Source: WQXF01 sp031553615 (lineage in GTDB: Bacteria; Bacillota; Clostridia; Christensenellales; Aristaeellaceae). Taken from it: DNA of 64,000 nucleotides. The stretch covers positions 1 to 64,000 of the forward strand of contig JAVBLJ010000011.1 in the NCBI GenBank assembly GCA_031553615.1, written 5' to 3'. Numbering within the stretch: position 1 is the first letter of the stretch; each line of letters begins with the position of its first letter. Shown here one piece after another: positions 31,168-40,679 of the stretch. The notes below the pieces were generated by a model. The model was not told the origin of the DNA and did not search any database. It saw only the letters and a program-made list of their open reading frames with translations. Both the position numbers and the translations under genes were made by a program.

Positions 31168-32583
31168 TCAGCGTTCCTCCACAGGAACCGTCAGGTTGCG
31201 CAGCCAGGTGCCGCGCTTCACAATGCGCAGCGCCCACACGATCTTGAGGTTCATCAGCACCTGTACGATGAACATCGCCAGCCGGATATCGATCTTATCC
31301 GCCAAAAAGAAGCCCATGATCAGCGCAGCCGGCACCGGCAGCACCCACATGTAGCCGCTGTCCAGCAGCATGGCGTTGCGCGTATCGCCCCCGGCGCGCA
31401 GCAGGAAGAAACTGAGCCCATATAGCGCGCCGAAGGGGAAGAAGATCGCCAGGAGCCAAATGAGCTGCTTAGCCAGCGGAATCTGCTGCGGCGAAAGCTT
31501 GGGGAAAAGGTCCCCCACCAGCTGCGCCACCCCCAGCGCTACGCAAACGCACACCAGCGTGATCATCAGCCCCAGACCGTAAAGCCGCTTCGCACTCTGC
31601 TTGGCTTGGGCAAATTCGCCAGCGCCCAGCTGCTTACCCACCATCACCGATACGGCACTGCTCATGCCCATGAACAGCACAAACGCGATGTTGAACACCT
31701 GATCCGCCACGTTCAGCGCGGGCAGAGCGGTCTCGTTGATGCGCGCATACACCTTGAAGAAGATCAGCAGCCCCGATGACCACAAAACTTCGTTGATGGT
31801 GAGCGGCAGCGCCTTGCGCAGGTAATCGCGCATGAGCGGCTTGCCGATGCGGAAGGCCTGGGTGAGCCGCAGGCTGTACGGAGTTTTGCGCGAGAGCAAC
31901 ACGGCAATGTAAATGGTCATCTCCAGCAGGCGACCCAGCAGCGTGCCCAGCGCCGCGCCGCGCACGCCCATGACCGGGAAGCCGAACTTACCAAATATAA
32001 ACACCCAATTGAAAAAAGCATTGGATGCAATGGCCAGTATGCTCACCACCATGGGCAGCAGGTTGATGCCCAGCGCACGCAGCGAGAAGATGCACACCGA
32101 GGAAACCGCCGCGGGCAGGAAGGCCCAAGCCGCCAGCCGCAGGTATTCCACGCCCACCGAAATGGTGTACGCATCCTGGATAAACAGCCCCATGATCCAC
32201 TCGGAGCACAACCCCATCACCATCGCAAAGGCCGAAGAAATGCCCAATCCAATCAGCATCTCCACCGAGAAGATGCGCTGGCACACTTCCACCTTTTTCG
32301 CGCCATAGTATTGGGAGAGCAGCAGGCTGGCCGCGCCCGTGAAGCCAAAGAACAGGCCGTAATAGATCATGGCCGGCTTGTTGGCCACGGTCACCGCGCT
32401 CATCGAAAGCTCGTCGATGCTGGCCACCATCACGTTGTCCACGAAGTTAAAGAGTGCGTTAACCAGTTGCTGCAGCACGACGGGAATCATCACCACAAGC
32501 GCGCATTTATAAAACGCGCGGTCTCCTACGTATCCGGCGACCCGGGGGTGTTTCGCCAAAAACTGTTTCGTATTGGATGTCAT
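31168..32583 (-). CDS. MATE family efflux transporter
   Basis: A 471-residue protein with twelve predicted helices in two similar halves: YKCALVVMIPVVLQQLVNAL in the first and YLRKALPLTINEVLWSSGLL in the second. It exports drugs or metabolites using a cation gradient. ATG at 32583 gives the expected length. A ribosome binding site AAGGAG is about 15 bases upstream, farther than usual, and is the last of a series of purine-rich 11-bp repeats. Confidence 0.9.
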   Translation of the reverse strand: MTSNTKQFLAKHPRVAGYVGDRAFYKCALVVMIPVVLQQLVNALFNFVDNVMVASIDELSMSAVTVANKPAMIYYGLFFGFTGAASLLLSQYYGAKKVEVCQRIFSVEMLIGLGISSAFAMVMGLCSEWIMGLFIQDAYTISVGVEYLRLAAWAFLPAAVSSVCIFSLRALGINLLPMVVSILAIASNAFFNWVFIFGKFGFPVMGVRGAALGTLLGRLLEMTIYIAVLLSRKTPYSLRLTQAFRIGKPLMRDYLRKALPLTINEVLWSSGLLIFFKVYARINETALPALNVADQVFNIAFVLFMGMSSAVSVMVGKQLGAGEFAQAKQSAKRLYGLGLMITLVCVCVALGVAQLVGDLFPKLSPQQIPLAKQLIWLLAIFFPFGALYGLSFFLLRAGGDTRNAMLLDSGYMWVLPVPAALIMGFFLADKIDIRLAMFIVQVLMNLKIVWALRIVKRGTWLRNLTVPVEER

Positions 32584-32593
32584 AGTGAATGCG

Positions 32594-32690
32594 GTTGAAC
32601 TCCTTTTGATTCCCTTTTGACTTTCTTTTTGACTTCCTTTTGATCTCCGCTTGATTTCTGTTTGATCTCCGTTTGATCTCCGTTTGTTTT
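32594..32690 (-). repeat. Purine-rich tandem repeats (about 11 bp) upstream of the MATE gene
   Basis: On the minus strand about eight degenerate units of GGAGATCAAAC type follow one another up to the start region. Several resemble ribosome binding sites (GGAG, AAGGAG). Confidence 0.75.
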
Positions 32691-32750
32691 CTGCGCCAGA
32701 CACGGTACCAGTTATCGTATCATATTTCCCGCAAAATAGCCAAGCAAAAA

Positions 32751-33081
32751 AACCCGTCAGCACGGCGAACGCATTTACATCCTAAAACTTGGCAGATGCG
32801 CAGAGAAGGAGTCCAGGGGGCGAGCGATAAGCCCCCTGGTCGCTCCCGCAGGAGCGAAACTCCTATCTTCGGAAGGGTATTTCGCCCTCACGGTCGACCA
32901 GAGGGCTTTGCGGTCCCCTCAATTCGCGATGGTCGCGCCGTGCACGGCGCTCTGTCGCTCATTGGTCTTCCGCGCCGTCTCTTCGCGCCACTGGCGCGAC
33001 GGCGCTCCGACCCCTCAGGACTCCTTCGCACCGCAACTCCCAGTATCTGTATTCAAATGCGTTGGCCCTGAACCCGTCAGC
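32751..33081. mobile_element. MITE-like element, copy 2 (309 bp plus 11-bp target duplication)
   Basis: The element spans 32762-33070 and is the reverse complement of copy 1. It is flanked by the exact direct repeat AACCCGTCAGC (32751-32761 and 33071-33081), which differs from that of copy 1. Ends: GGCGAACGCATTT and AAATGCGTTGGCCC. It carries the same GCCCTC/GAGGGC hairpin around GGTCGACC. It lies between the MATE gene and the phosphoglycerate mutase gene and carries no gene of its own that I can support. Confidence 0.8.
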
Positions 33082-33207
33082 TGCATCGGTATTCCCGTTT
33101 CCCGTTTTCCCGTTTCGCAAAGGATTCGCGGCGCACGAGCAGGGAATTCCGCCCCGCATGTCTAATGTAATACAAATTATGTTTGTGGCACAACAAAGGA
33201 GTTTCGC

Positions 33208-34461
33208 ATGAAGTACGTGATCCTCATCGCCGATGGCATCGCCGATACCGCCGTGCCCGCGCTGGGCGGCCGGACGCCGTTGGAGGCGCTGCCTCTCCCG
33301 GCCTTCGATGCGCTCGCCGGGGGGCTGCTGGGCCGCGCGCGCACCGTCCCCCAGGGCGTGCCCGCAGGCAGCGATACCGCCATCCTTTCCATATTCGGGT
33401 ACGATCCCTGCGCCTGCTACACCGGCCGCTCCCCCCTGGAAGCCGCTGGAAGCGGGGTAACGCTGCGCCCCGGCGAGGTCTCGTTCCGCGTGAACCTGAC
33501 CGCGCTGGAGGGCGAAAGCTTTGAAGATGCGCGCATCCTTTCACACAACGGCGGCAACGTGGAGGGCGAGGAGGTCGATGCGCTGATCGCGGCGTTGCGG
33601 GCCGATCCGGCCTTTCAGCGGGCCGCGCAGGCGCTGGGCATGTCGCTGCACGCCAGCCGCAGCTTCCGCCACATCGGCGTAATCGGCGCCGAGCACTGCG
33701 CGCAGGTGGGCGATGCCGCGTCCTACCAGCTCACCGAACCGCACAACGTATTGGAGCAACCCATCGCGCAGCACCTGCCGCGCGGAGCCTCGGCGGAGGC
33801 ACTGACCGAGTACATGCGCGCCTCCCACGCCGCGCTGCGCGATCACCCGGTCAACCGGGCGCGGGCGGCACGCGGGGTTCTGCCCGCCAACTGCCTGTGG
33901 CCGTGGGGTGCGGGACGCGCGCTGGTGCTGGAGCCCTTCGCCCAAAAGTATGGCAAGAGCGCCGTGGTGATCTCGGCGGTGCCGTTGGTGTGGGGCATCG
34001 CCGCGCTGGGCGGGCTGCCCGCGCCTCGCGTGCCGGGCGCAACCGGCGATCTGGATACCGATTATGCCGCCAAGGTGCAGGCCGCGCTCGATGCGTTGGC
34101 CTCGGGTGCGGATTTGGCCGTCATCCACATCGAGGCCCCCGACGAATGCGCCCACGCGGGCGACGTAGAAGGCAAGTGCGAGGCGATCCGCCGCATCGAT
34201 GCGCGCATAGCCGCCCCGCTGCTGGCTGCGCTGCCCGGCGTGGATCCCGAGTTCCGCATCCTGCTGCTCAGCGATCACTACACCCTGCTGGATACCCGCA
34301 AGCACGATGGCACGCCGGTACCCTTCTGCCTTTACGATAGCCGCAGCCCGGGCACCTCGCGCAAGTATTCCGAAGGCGCGGCATCTGCCGAAGCGTTGCT
34401 CGATCCAGGGCACCTCCTGCCCGCACTGCTGTTTGAAACCCTTCCGAAAAACGCTCGCTAA
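33208..34461 (+). CDS. apgM: Cofactor-independent phosphoglycerate mutase, archaeal (ApgM) type
   Basis: A 417-residue alkaline-phosphatase-fold enzyme interconverting 3- and 2-phosphoglycerate. Motifs: VILIADGIAD (metal Asp), PAGSDTAILSIFGYDP (Ser55 nucleophile), HIEAPDECAHAGD, LLLSDHYT and KHDGTPVPF. ATG at 33208 follows AAAGGAG. The type is the shorter ApgM, not GpmI (about 510 residues). Confidence 0.92.
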   Translation: MKYVILIADGIADTAVPALGGRTPLEALPLPAFDALAGGLLGRARTVPQGVPAGSDTAILSIFGYDPCACYTGRSPLEAAGSGVTLRPGEVSFRVNLTALEGESFEDARILSHNGGNVEGEEVDALIAALRADPAFQRAAQALGMSLHASRSFRHIGVIGAEHCAQVGDAASYQLTEPHNVLEQPIAQHLPRGASAEALTEYMRASHAALRDHPVNRARAARGVLPANCLWPWGAGRALVLEPFAQKYGKSAVVISAVPLVWGIAALGGLPAPRVPGATGDLDTDYAAKVQAALDALASGADLAVIHIEAPDECAHAGDVEGKCEAIRRIDARIAAPLLAALPGVDPEFRILLLSDHYTLLDTRKHDGTPVPFCLYDSRSPGTSRKYSEGAASAEALLDPGHLLPALLFETLPKNAR

Positions 34462-34488
34462 AACTCTTTATCAAGCTCTTTCGGAAGG
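34440..34488. other. Inverted repeat at the end of apgM
   Basis: CCTTCCGAAA and TTTCGGAAGG, 10-bp arms with a 29-base loop overlapping the stop codon. It lacks a T-tract. Confidence 0.4.
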
Positions 34489-34564
34489 AAAACCAGCTTT
34501 CGTTCGTTAAATCCACGAACCCTTCCCCCACAACACCCCGTAATCGAACGACGGAGGCTACGAT

Positions 34565-35449
34565 ATGCGCAAATGCAAACGATTCCTCTCCCTGGTGCTC
34601 GCGCTGGTGTGCGCCCTTCTATGTATTTCTCCGTGCATCTGCCCAACCGCGTTGGCCGAGGAAACACCGCTCAAGCACTACCTGGTGCTAGGGCAGGATT
34701 ACTACACGCTCAAGGCCTCGACCTCCACGCGTACCGACACGCTGCTGCTGGTCTCGCTGGATTCTGCGGGCAATCGCATCATTTTCACGTCCATATTGCG
34801 CGATTGCAAGGTGACCACGCCCAACGGCGGCGAGAACAAGCTGAACACCGTGTTTGTCAACTACGGGTTCGAGGGCATTCGCTCCACCCTGGAGAGCCAT
34901 CTGGGCGTGAAGATCGAGGGGATCGTCACCATCGATTTTGAGACCGTGAAGGACTTGGTCGATGCGTTCGGCGGCGTTGATATCGAGATATCGCAGACCG
35001 AATACGGCATGATCCACAGCATCCTGCTGGGCGACGACCCCAACATGCCCAAGGGCCCGGGCTTGGCCCACATGACCGGGCGCATCGCGCTGGCCTACAT
35101 GCGCGACCGAAGCTCCGGCGGCAGCGATTTTTCCCGCACCGCGCATCAGCGCGAGGTAATCTCGCAGCTGCTGTCGAAGGCTTCGGAGCTCTCGCTGCCC
35201 GATCTGCTCAACGTGTACAACACGCTCAGCGGCAAGGTCAACACCGACATGAGCCAGCTCCAGCTGCTCAGTGCGCTGCAGACGGCCTACGGGCTCATGG
35301 GCGCGGAGATCGTGGAGCATCACGTGCCCGCAGATCACACCTTCGCCTATGGGCGGCTGCGCGGCTCCTCGGTGCTGGACGTGCGCTGGAAGCGCAACCG
35401 CGAGCTGTTGCAGGAGCTATTCTACCCCGAAACCGTAGCCCAGCCGTGA
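34565..35449 (+). CDS. LytR-CpsA-Psr (LCP) family protein
   Basis: A 294-residue protein with a signal peptide (about residues 1-30) and an LCP domain. LCP enzymes attach teichoic acid or other glycopolymers to peptidoglycan. Family features: RTDTLLLVSLD, NKLNTVFVNYG, FGGVDIEIS, and a late DFSRTAHQREVI segment with the conserved Arg residues. It ends overlapping the next gene by four bases. Confidence 0.88.
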   Translation: MRKCKRFLSLVLALVCALLCISPCICPTALAEETPLKHYLVLGQDYYTLKASTSTRTDTLLLVSLDSAGNRIIFTSILRDCKVTTPNGGENKLNTVFVNYGFEGIRSTLESHLGVKIEGIVTIDFETVKDLVDAFGGVDIEISQTEYGMIHSILLGDDPNMPKGPGLAHMTGRIALAYMRDRSSGGSDFSRTAHQREVISQLLSKASELSLPDLLNVYNTLSGKVNTDMSQLQLLSALQTAYGLMGAEIVEHHVPADHTFAYGRLRGSSVLDVRWKRNRELLQELFYPETVAQP

Positions 35450-36279
35450 TGCACACCCCCGAAACGAGCGGCGTGCTGCTAACCGAATGTGAGGATTTTT
35501 CCCCCGCGCTGATCTTCGGCTGCGGGCAGAGTTTCCGGTTTGAACAGATGGAGCCCGGCCTGTACCGGGGCGTAGCGCTGGGCCGGGAGCTGACGCTCGC
35601 CGAAACGCCCCAGGGCGTGCGCCTGCACTGTACGCCGCAGGAGTACGAGGCCGTATGGCGCGCCTACTTCGATATGGATCTGGACTATGCGGCCGTCCGC
35701 CGCGCCGTCGCGGTCACGCCCTTCATGGGCGAGGCAGTGGACTTCGGGCGCGGCCTGCGCATACTGCGGCAGGATTTCTGGGAAGCCGCCTGCTCCTTTC
35801 TCATTTCGCAATGCAACAACATCGCCCGCATCAAGGGCATCGTGGCCCGGCTATGCGAGCGCCATGGCGAGGCGGTGAGCGAAAAAGCCCACGCCTTTCC
35901 CTCTGCCGGGCAGGTCGCCTGCCTATCCGAAACGGAGCTGCGCGCACTGGGCACCGGCTACCGTGCGCCCTACCTGCTCGCCGCGGCGCGGGCCGTGGCC
36001 GAGGGCCGTCTCTCCGCCGCCGCGCTCAATGCGCTCCCCTACGCCGAGGCCAAGCGCGCCCTCATGCAGACCCCGGGCATCGGTGCCAAGGTAGCCGATT
36101 GCATCCTGCTCTACGGCCTGCACCGGACCGATGCCTTCCCGGTGGACGTGTGGATGCGCCGCGCGCTCGCCGAGCACTTCCCCGCCGGATTCGATCCCGC
36201 CGAGTTCGGCCCCCATGCGGGCATCGCGCAGCAATACATATTCCACTACGAGCGCCATTTATACGGCAAGGCCGTGTAG
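35446..36279 (+). CDS. ogg: 8-oxoguanine DNA glycosylase (OGG1-like)
   Basis: A 277-residue HhH-GPD base-excision repair enzyme. The N-terminal domain has GCGQSFRFEQM; a helical region has SFLISQCNNIARIKGI; the helix-hairpin-helix is TPGIGAKVADCILLYGL with the catalytic Lys, and the Asp is in AFPVDVWMRR. It excises oxidised guanine. The start is GTG at 35446 or ATG at 35449, both overlapping the LCP stop. Confidence 0.9.
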   Translation: MMHTPETSGVLLTECEDFSPALIFGCGQSFRFEQMEPGLYRGVALGRELTLAETPQGVRLHCTPQEYEAVWRAYFDMDLDYAAVRRAVAVTPFMGEAVDFGRGLRILRQDFWEAACSFLISQCNNIARIKGIVARLCERHGEAVSEKAHAFPSAGQVACLSETELRALGTGYRAPYLLAAARAVAEGRLSAAALNALPYAEAKRALMQTPGIGAKVADCILLYGLHRTDAFPVDVWMRRALAEHFPAGFDPAEFGPHAGIAQQYIFHYERHLYGKAV

Positions 36280-36312
36280 CCGCACACCGCGCATCACAAA
36301 GGAGGATATCCC

Positions 36313-37041
36313 ATGCGATTTCGCCGCCTGATCCCCGCCCTGCTTCCCTGCCTGGTGGCGCTCTGCCTGCTTCCCCTCGCAGCGCACGCCGAGGAATTCA
36401 GGGTGTCCGAAAAGTTGCAGGCCGATATGCCCAAATTCCAGTTCACCCTGCTGTACGAAAAAACCAGCCGCAGCCAGGCTGTAGGTGAGGAAAAGGAGAT
36501 CAGCTACGATCAGGAGAGCGAATACTTCTACATCTCCACCATCTTCATCATCCGCGAGGACAACGCCACCGCCGTGCAGCGCATCGATCTAAACCCCTAT
36601 TCCGAAACCTGCGACGATGAGACGCTCGGCTTCGTGCTCGAGGATATGAACTTCGATGGATACCTCGATATGCGCGTGATGCAGTACATGTCGGCCGGGG
36701 TCAACATCCCCTACTACTGCTGGCTGTGGGATCCGTACACGCAGCAGTTCGTGTACAACGAGCAGCTTTCACTGCTCTCCTCCCCCATGTTCGATGCCGC
36801 CTCTCAAGAGGTGATGGCCTTCGAGCTAGTCAACGATTCCACCTACATCGACACCACCTACCGCTACCAGGGCACCGGGCTGGAGCTGTTTAGCCGCATC
36901 ACCACCGCGTACGATTTTGGCAGCGGCACGTCCATCACCACCTTCGAGCAGGTGGTGGAGGGCCAGATGCAGGTGATCGACGTGCGCAAGGAGGAGTTCA
37001 TGCAGCTCTCCACCCCCGAACCCGCCTACAGCGTGCCGTAA
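36313..37041 (+). CDS. Secreted protein of unknown function (XAC2610-like)
   Basis: A 242-residue protein with a signal peptide ending LAAHAEE (about residue 26). A calcium-binding-like segment DMNFDGYLDMRVM and a following aromatic region (YYCWLWDPYTQQFVYNEQ) are reminiscent of XAC2610-type domains. GGAGGATATCCC precedes the ATG. It may be co-transcribed with ogg; function unknown. Confidence 0.65.
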   Translation: MRFRRLIPALLPCLVALCLLPLAAHAEEFRVSEKLQADMPKFQFTLLYEKTSRSQAVGEEKEISYDQESEYFYISTIFIIREDNATAVQRIDLNPYSETCDDETLGFVLEDMNFDGYLDMRVMQYMSAGVNIPYYCWLWDPYTQQFVYNEQLSLLSSPMFDAASQEVMAFELVNDSTYIDTTYRYQGTGLELFSRITTAYDFGSGTSITTFEQVVEGQMQVIDVRKEEFMQLSTPEPAYSVP

Positions 37042-37048
37042 AAAAGCC

Positions 37049-37076
37049 TTTACAAATCGGCGTCCTCCGCTATAAT
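37049..37076 (+). promoter_or_regulatory. Promoter for ileS
   Basis: TTTACA, 16 bases, TATAAT, ending just upstream of the T-box leader. Confidence 0.75.
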
Positions 37077-37082
37077 AGAATA

Positions 37083-37337
37083 AATATGAAAAACACGATG
37101 AACGGGAACTCCGCACGCGATGCTTCGGCATCCGCCGCACAGCGAACCGGGGAGGGTGCGAGCCCGGTCGGAAACGCGCAGGAGCATCGCCCGGGAGTGG
37201 GCCCCCGAACGCGGCGCGCCGCAAGTAGGCAGGCACGGCTTCCCCCGTTACGGGATTTGAGCGGGCGCTTTTGCGCCAATCAGGGTGGTACCACGGAGAT
37301 GTTCGTCCCTTTTGCGGGCGAGCATCTTTTTCTTTTT
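37083..37337 (+). promoter_or_regulatory. T-box leader of ileS with antitermination switch
   Basis: The T-box sequence AGGGTGGTACCACG is at 37282-37295. It is followed by a terminator (37297-37337): AGATGTTCGTCCC pairs with GGGCGAGCATCT, then TTTTTCTTTTT. Uncharged tRNA-Ile would favour the antiterminator that uses the T-box. The stem I specifier codon (ATC expected) could not be placed with certainty. Confidence 0.92.
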
Positions 37338-37399
37338 CCGCCCGGCCCCATCATCCAGGCTTTCTGGCCCATAACCCAAGTTTTGAGGAGGAATCCCCC

Positions 37400-40300
37400 A
37401 TGCAAGGCAACCGTGCTCCCTACGAAAAGGTCTCAACCAACCTGGATTTCGCCGCCCGCGAGCAGGAAGTGCTCGAATACTGGCGGCAGCAGGACATCTT
37501 CAAAAAAGCCATGGCGCAGCACGCCGGGGCTAAGCCGTTCACCTTCTTCGACGGCCCGCCGACCGCCAACGGCAAGCCGCATATCGGCCACATCGAAACC
37601 CGCGCGTTCAAGGACCTCATCCCGCGCCACCGCGCGATGAAGGGCTACGACGTGCTGCGCAAAGCGGGCTGGGATACCCACGGCCTGCCGGTGGAACTGG
37701 AGGTCGAAAAAATGCTGGGGCTGGATGGCAAGCCGCAGATCGAAGCCTATGGCATCGAGCCCTTCATCAAGGAATGCAAGCAATCCGTATGGAAATACAA
37801 GGGTGAATGGGAGCGCATGAGCGAGCGCGTCGGCTTCTGGGCCGACATGGATCACCCCTATGTGACCTACGAAAACGAATACATCGAATCGGTGTGGTGG
37901 TCGCTCAAGACCATCGCCGACAAGGGCCTGCTCTACAAGGGCCACAAGGTCGTCCCCTATTGCCCGCGCTGCGGCACCGCGCTTTCGAGCCACGAGGTCG
38001 CCCAGGGCTACAAGGAAGTCACCGACACCTCGGCCTTCGTGCGCTTTGCCGTAAAGGGCCGCGAGAACACCTTCCTGCTGGCCTGGACCACCACGCCCTG
38101 GACGCTGCCCTCCAACGTGGCGCTCTGCGTGAACGCCGCCGAGGAATACTGCGAGCTGGAGCACCAGGGCCAGACCCTGATCCTCGCCAAGGCCCTGATC
38201 CCCGCCGTGCTGGGCGAGGAAGCCGCGCAAGCCGCTGCCATCGCTCGCGCCTTCAAGGGCGAGGCGCTGCGCGGCGTTGAGTACACGCCGCTGTTCCCCT
38301 ATGCACAGCTGGACAATGCCCAAACGGGGAAAAAGGCCTGGTACGTGGTGTGCGATCCGTACGTCACGCTGACCGATGGCAGCGGCATCGTGCACATCGC
38401 CCCGGCGTTCGGCGAGGACGACGCGCGCCTGGGCCGCGAGAACGACCTGCCCTTCGTGCAGTTGGTGAACCCGCAGGGCAAATTCGGCCCCGAAACCCCG
38501 TGGGACGGCCTCTTCGTAAAGGAAGCCGATCCTCAAATCCTCAAAGCGCTCAAGGAGGCTGGGCTGCTGCTCAAAACCCTGCCCTACCTGCACAATTACC
38601 CGCACTGCTGGCGCTGCGATACGCCGCTGCTCTACTACGCCCGCGCCTCTTGGTTCATCCAAATGACCGCCGTGCGCGATCAGCTGGTGGCCAATAACCG
38701 CTCCGTCGATTGGTTGCCCGAAAACATCAAGGAAGGCCGCATGGGCAATTTCGTGGAAAACGTGCTCGATTGGGGCCTCTCGCGCGAGCGCTATTGGGGC
38801 ACGCCGCTGCCCATCTGGACCTGCGAATGCGGCCATGTGCACGTGATCGGTTCGCGTGCCGAGCTGCGCGAAATGGGCGGCGATGCGCCCGACGATCTGG
38901 AGCTGCACCGCCCCTACATCGATCGCGTGACCCTCGATTGCCCGAAGTGCGCGGGCAAGATGCGCCGCGTGAGCGAGGTCATCGATTGCTGGTACGATTC
39001 GGGCTCCATGCCCTTCGCCCAGTGGCACTACCCCTTTGAAAACAAGGAAATGTTCGAACGCAACTTCCCGGCCAACTTCATCTCCGAAGCCATCGACCAG
39101 ACCCGCGGTTGGTTCTACACGCTGCTGGCCATCTCCACCTGCCTCTTCGGCAAGGCCCCGTTCGAGCACTGCCTGGTGCTGGGCCATGTGCAAGATAAGG
39201 AAGGCCAAAAGATGAGCAAACACAAGGGCAACGTGGTCGACCCCTGGGATGCGCTGGAGGCTCAGGGCGCGGACGCGGTGCGCTGGTATTTCTACGTCAA
39301 CGGCGCGCCGTGGCTGCCCAGCCGCTTCTTTGCCGAGGCGGTGGGCGAAGGCCAGCGCAAGTTCATGGGCACGCTGTGGAACACCTACGCGTTCTTCGTG
39401 CTCTATGCCAACATCGATGCCTTCGATCCCGCCGAGCATTCGCTGGACAAGGTGGAGCTTTCGCTCATGGATCGCTGGGTGCTCTCGCGCCTGCACACCT
39501 TGATCCGCGAGGTGGACGATGGCCTGGAGAATTACCGCATCACCGAAGCGGCCCGCGCCCTGGGCGACTTTGTGGATGAGCTTTCCAATTGGTACGTGCG
39601 CCGCTGCCGCGAGCGCTTCTGGGGCAAGGGCATGGCTGGCGATAAGGAAGCCGCCTTTGCCACCCTGTACACCGTGCTGGAGACGCTTTCCCGCCTCATC
39701 GCGCCCTTCGTGCCCTTCCTGGCCGAGAGCATGTACCTGAACCTGGTGCGCTCGGTGAACGCCGAGGCCCCGCTCTCGGTGCACCTGTGCGAATACCCGG
39801 CCTGCGATCCCGCGCGCATCGATGCGCAGCTGGAGGCCGACATGGGCGCGCTGCTGCAGGTGGTGCAGCTGGGCCGCTCCTGCCGTAGCACCGCCAACAT
39901 GAAGACCCGTCAGCCCTCGGCGGCGGTGTACGTGATCGGCGCCAGCCTGCCCGAAACCTTCGCCGCCCTGGCTGCCGACGAGCTCAACGTGAAGCAGGTG
40001 CTCTTCCCCGCCGGTACGCGCGAATTCACCACCTACCAGCTCAAGCCGCAGCTGCGCACCCTGGGCCCGCGCTATGGCAAGCTGCTTGGCAAAATCAGCG
40101 CGCACTTAAGCACCCTGGATGGCAACGATGTAGTCGAAGCCTTCGCGCGCGGCGAGGCTCTGGAATTCGAGCTGGAAGGAGCCGCCGTCTCCCTCGCGAA
40201 GGATGACGTGCTCACCGAGCCCATGCAGCGCCCCGGCTTCACCGCCGAGAGCGACCACGGCGTGACCGTGGTGCTCGATACCAACCTGACCCCCGAGCTG

Positions 40301-40564
40301 ATCGACGAGGGCTACGCGCGCGAGATCATCTCCAAGCTGCAGACCATGCGCAAGGAGGCCGATTTCGAGGTGACAGACCACATCACGGTGGGCTACGTGG
40401 CCGACGTGGAGTTGGTGCGCGTGATCGCGCGATACGCGGCGCAAATCCAGTCCGCCGTAATGGCCGACGACTTAGAGCCCGTCCACGGCGGCGAGGATTC
40501 CTACAAGAAGGAATGGAACATCAACGGCCTGCGCGCCGTGCTTTGGATCGCCCGGGTGAAGTGA
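37400..40564 (+). CDS. ileS: Isoleucyl-tRNA synthetase, type II (eukaryote-like)
   Basis: A 1054-residue class I synthetase. HIGH motif: GPPTANGKPHIGHIETR (residues 53-69). KMSKS-type motif: KMSKHKGNVVDP (Lys604). The length and the wording around HIGH match the eukaryote-like IleS group, not the about 920-residue bacterial type with a C-terminal zinc finger. Members of that group are typically insensitive to mupirocin. ATG at 37400 follows TGAGGAGG. A T-box leader controls it. In Bacillus the ileS gene sits beside divIVA; here it is about 33 kb away. Confidence 0.95.
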   Translation: MQGNRAPYEKVSTNLDFAAREQEVLEYWRQQDIFKKAMAQHAGAKPFTFFDGPPTANGKPHIGHIETRAFKDLIPRHRAMKGYDVLRKAGWDTHGLPVELEVEKMLGLDGKPQIEAYGIEPFIKECKQSVWKYKGEWERMSERVGFWADMDHPYVTYENEYIESVWWSLKTIADKGLLYKGHKVVPYCPRCGTALSSHEVAQGYKEVTDTSAFVRFAVKGRENTFLLAWTTTPWTLPSNVALCVNAAEEYCELEHQGQTLILAKALIPAVLGEEAAQAAAIARAFKGEALRGVEYTPLFPYAQLDNAQTGKKAWYVVCDPYVTLTDGSGIVHIAPAFGEDDARLGRENDLPFVQLVNPQGKFGPETPWDGLFVKEADPQILKALKEAGLLLKTLPYLHNYPHCWRCDTPLLYYARASWFIQMTAVRDQLVANNRSVDWLPENIKEGRMGNFVENVLDWGLSRERYWGTPLPIWTCECGHVHVIGSRAELREMGGDAPDDLELHRPYIDRVTLDCPKCAGKMRRVSEVIDCWYDSGSMPFAQWHYPFENKEMFERNFPANFISEAIDQTRGWFYTLLAISTCLFGKAPFEHCLVLGHVQDKEGQKMSKHKGNVVDPWDALEAQGADAVRWYFYVNGAPWLPSRFFAEAVGEGQRKFMGTLWNTYAFFVLYANIDAFDPAEHSLDKVELSLMDRWVLSRLHTLIREVDDGLENYRITEAARALGDFVDELSNWYVRRCRERFWGKGMAGDKEAAFATLYTVLETLSRLIAPFVPFLAESMYLNLVRSVNAEAPLSVHLCEYPACDPARIDAQLEADMGALLQVVQLGRSCRSTANMKTRQPSAAVYVIGASLPETFAALAADELNVKQVLFPAGTREFTTYQLKPQLRTLGPRYGKLLGKISAHLSTLDGNDVVEAFARGEALEFELEGAAVSLAKDDVLTEPMQRPGFTAESDHGVTVVLDTNLTPELIDEGYAREIISKLQTMRKEADFEVTDHITVGYVADVELVRVIARYAAQIQSAVMADDLEPVHGGEDSYKKEWNINGLRAVLWIARVK

Positions 40565-40576
40565 CCCGTCCCCCGA

Positions 40577-40645
40577 GCAAAGCGACCGTGCCCAGGCAAA
40601 GCGACCCATGCCCAGGCAAAGCGACCCGCGCCCAGTGCAAAGAAG
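40577..40645 (+). repeat. Four tandem units of about 20 bp after ileS
   Basis: GCAAAGCGACC-type units begin at 40577, 40596, 40616 and 40637 (last one altered). They fill the gap between ileS and the next gene. Confidence 0.8.
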
Positions 40646-40679
40646 CCTAGGGCTGATAGAACGCACAAAGGAGGAAGCC

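Noticed and set aside
17653..33081. Composite transposon between the two inverted copies of the 308-bp element
   Set aside because: The segment between them consists of housekeeping genes with ordinary composition, and each copy has its own direct repeats, so they inserted independently.
37433..40105. Long minus-strand open frame opposite ileS
   Set aside because: Same reason: it covers a well-supported synthetase gene and shows only His/Gln/Arg-rich low-complexity sequence.
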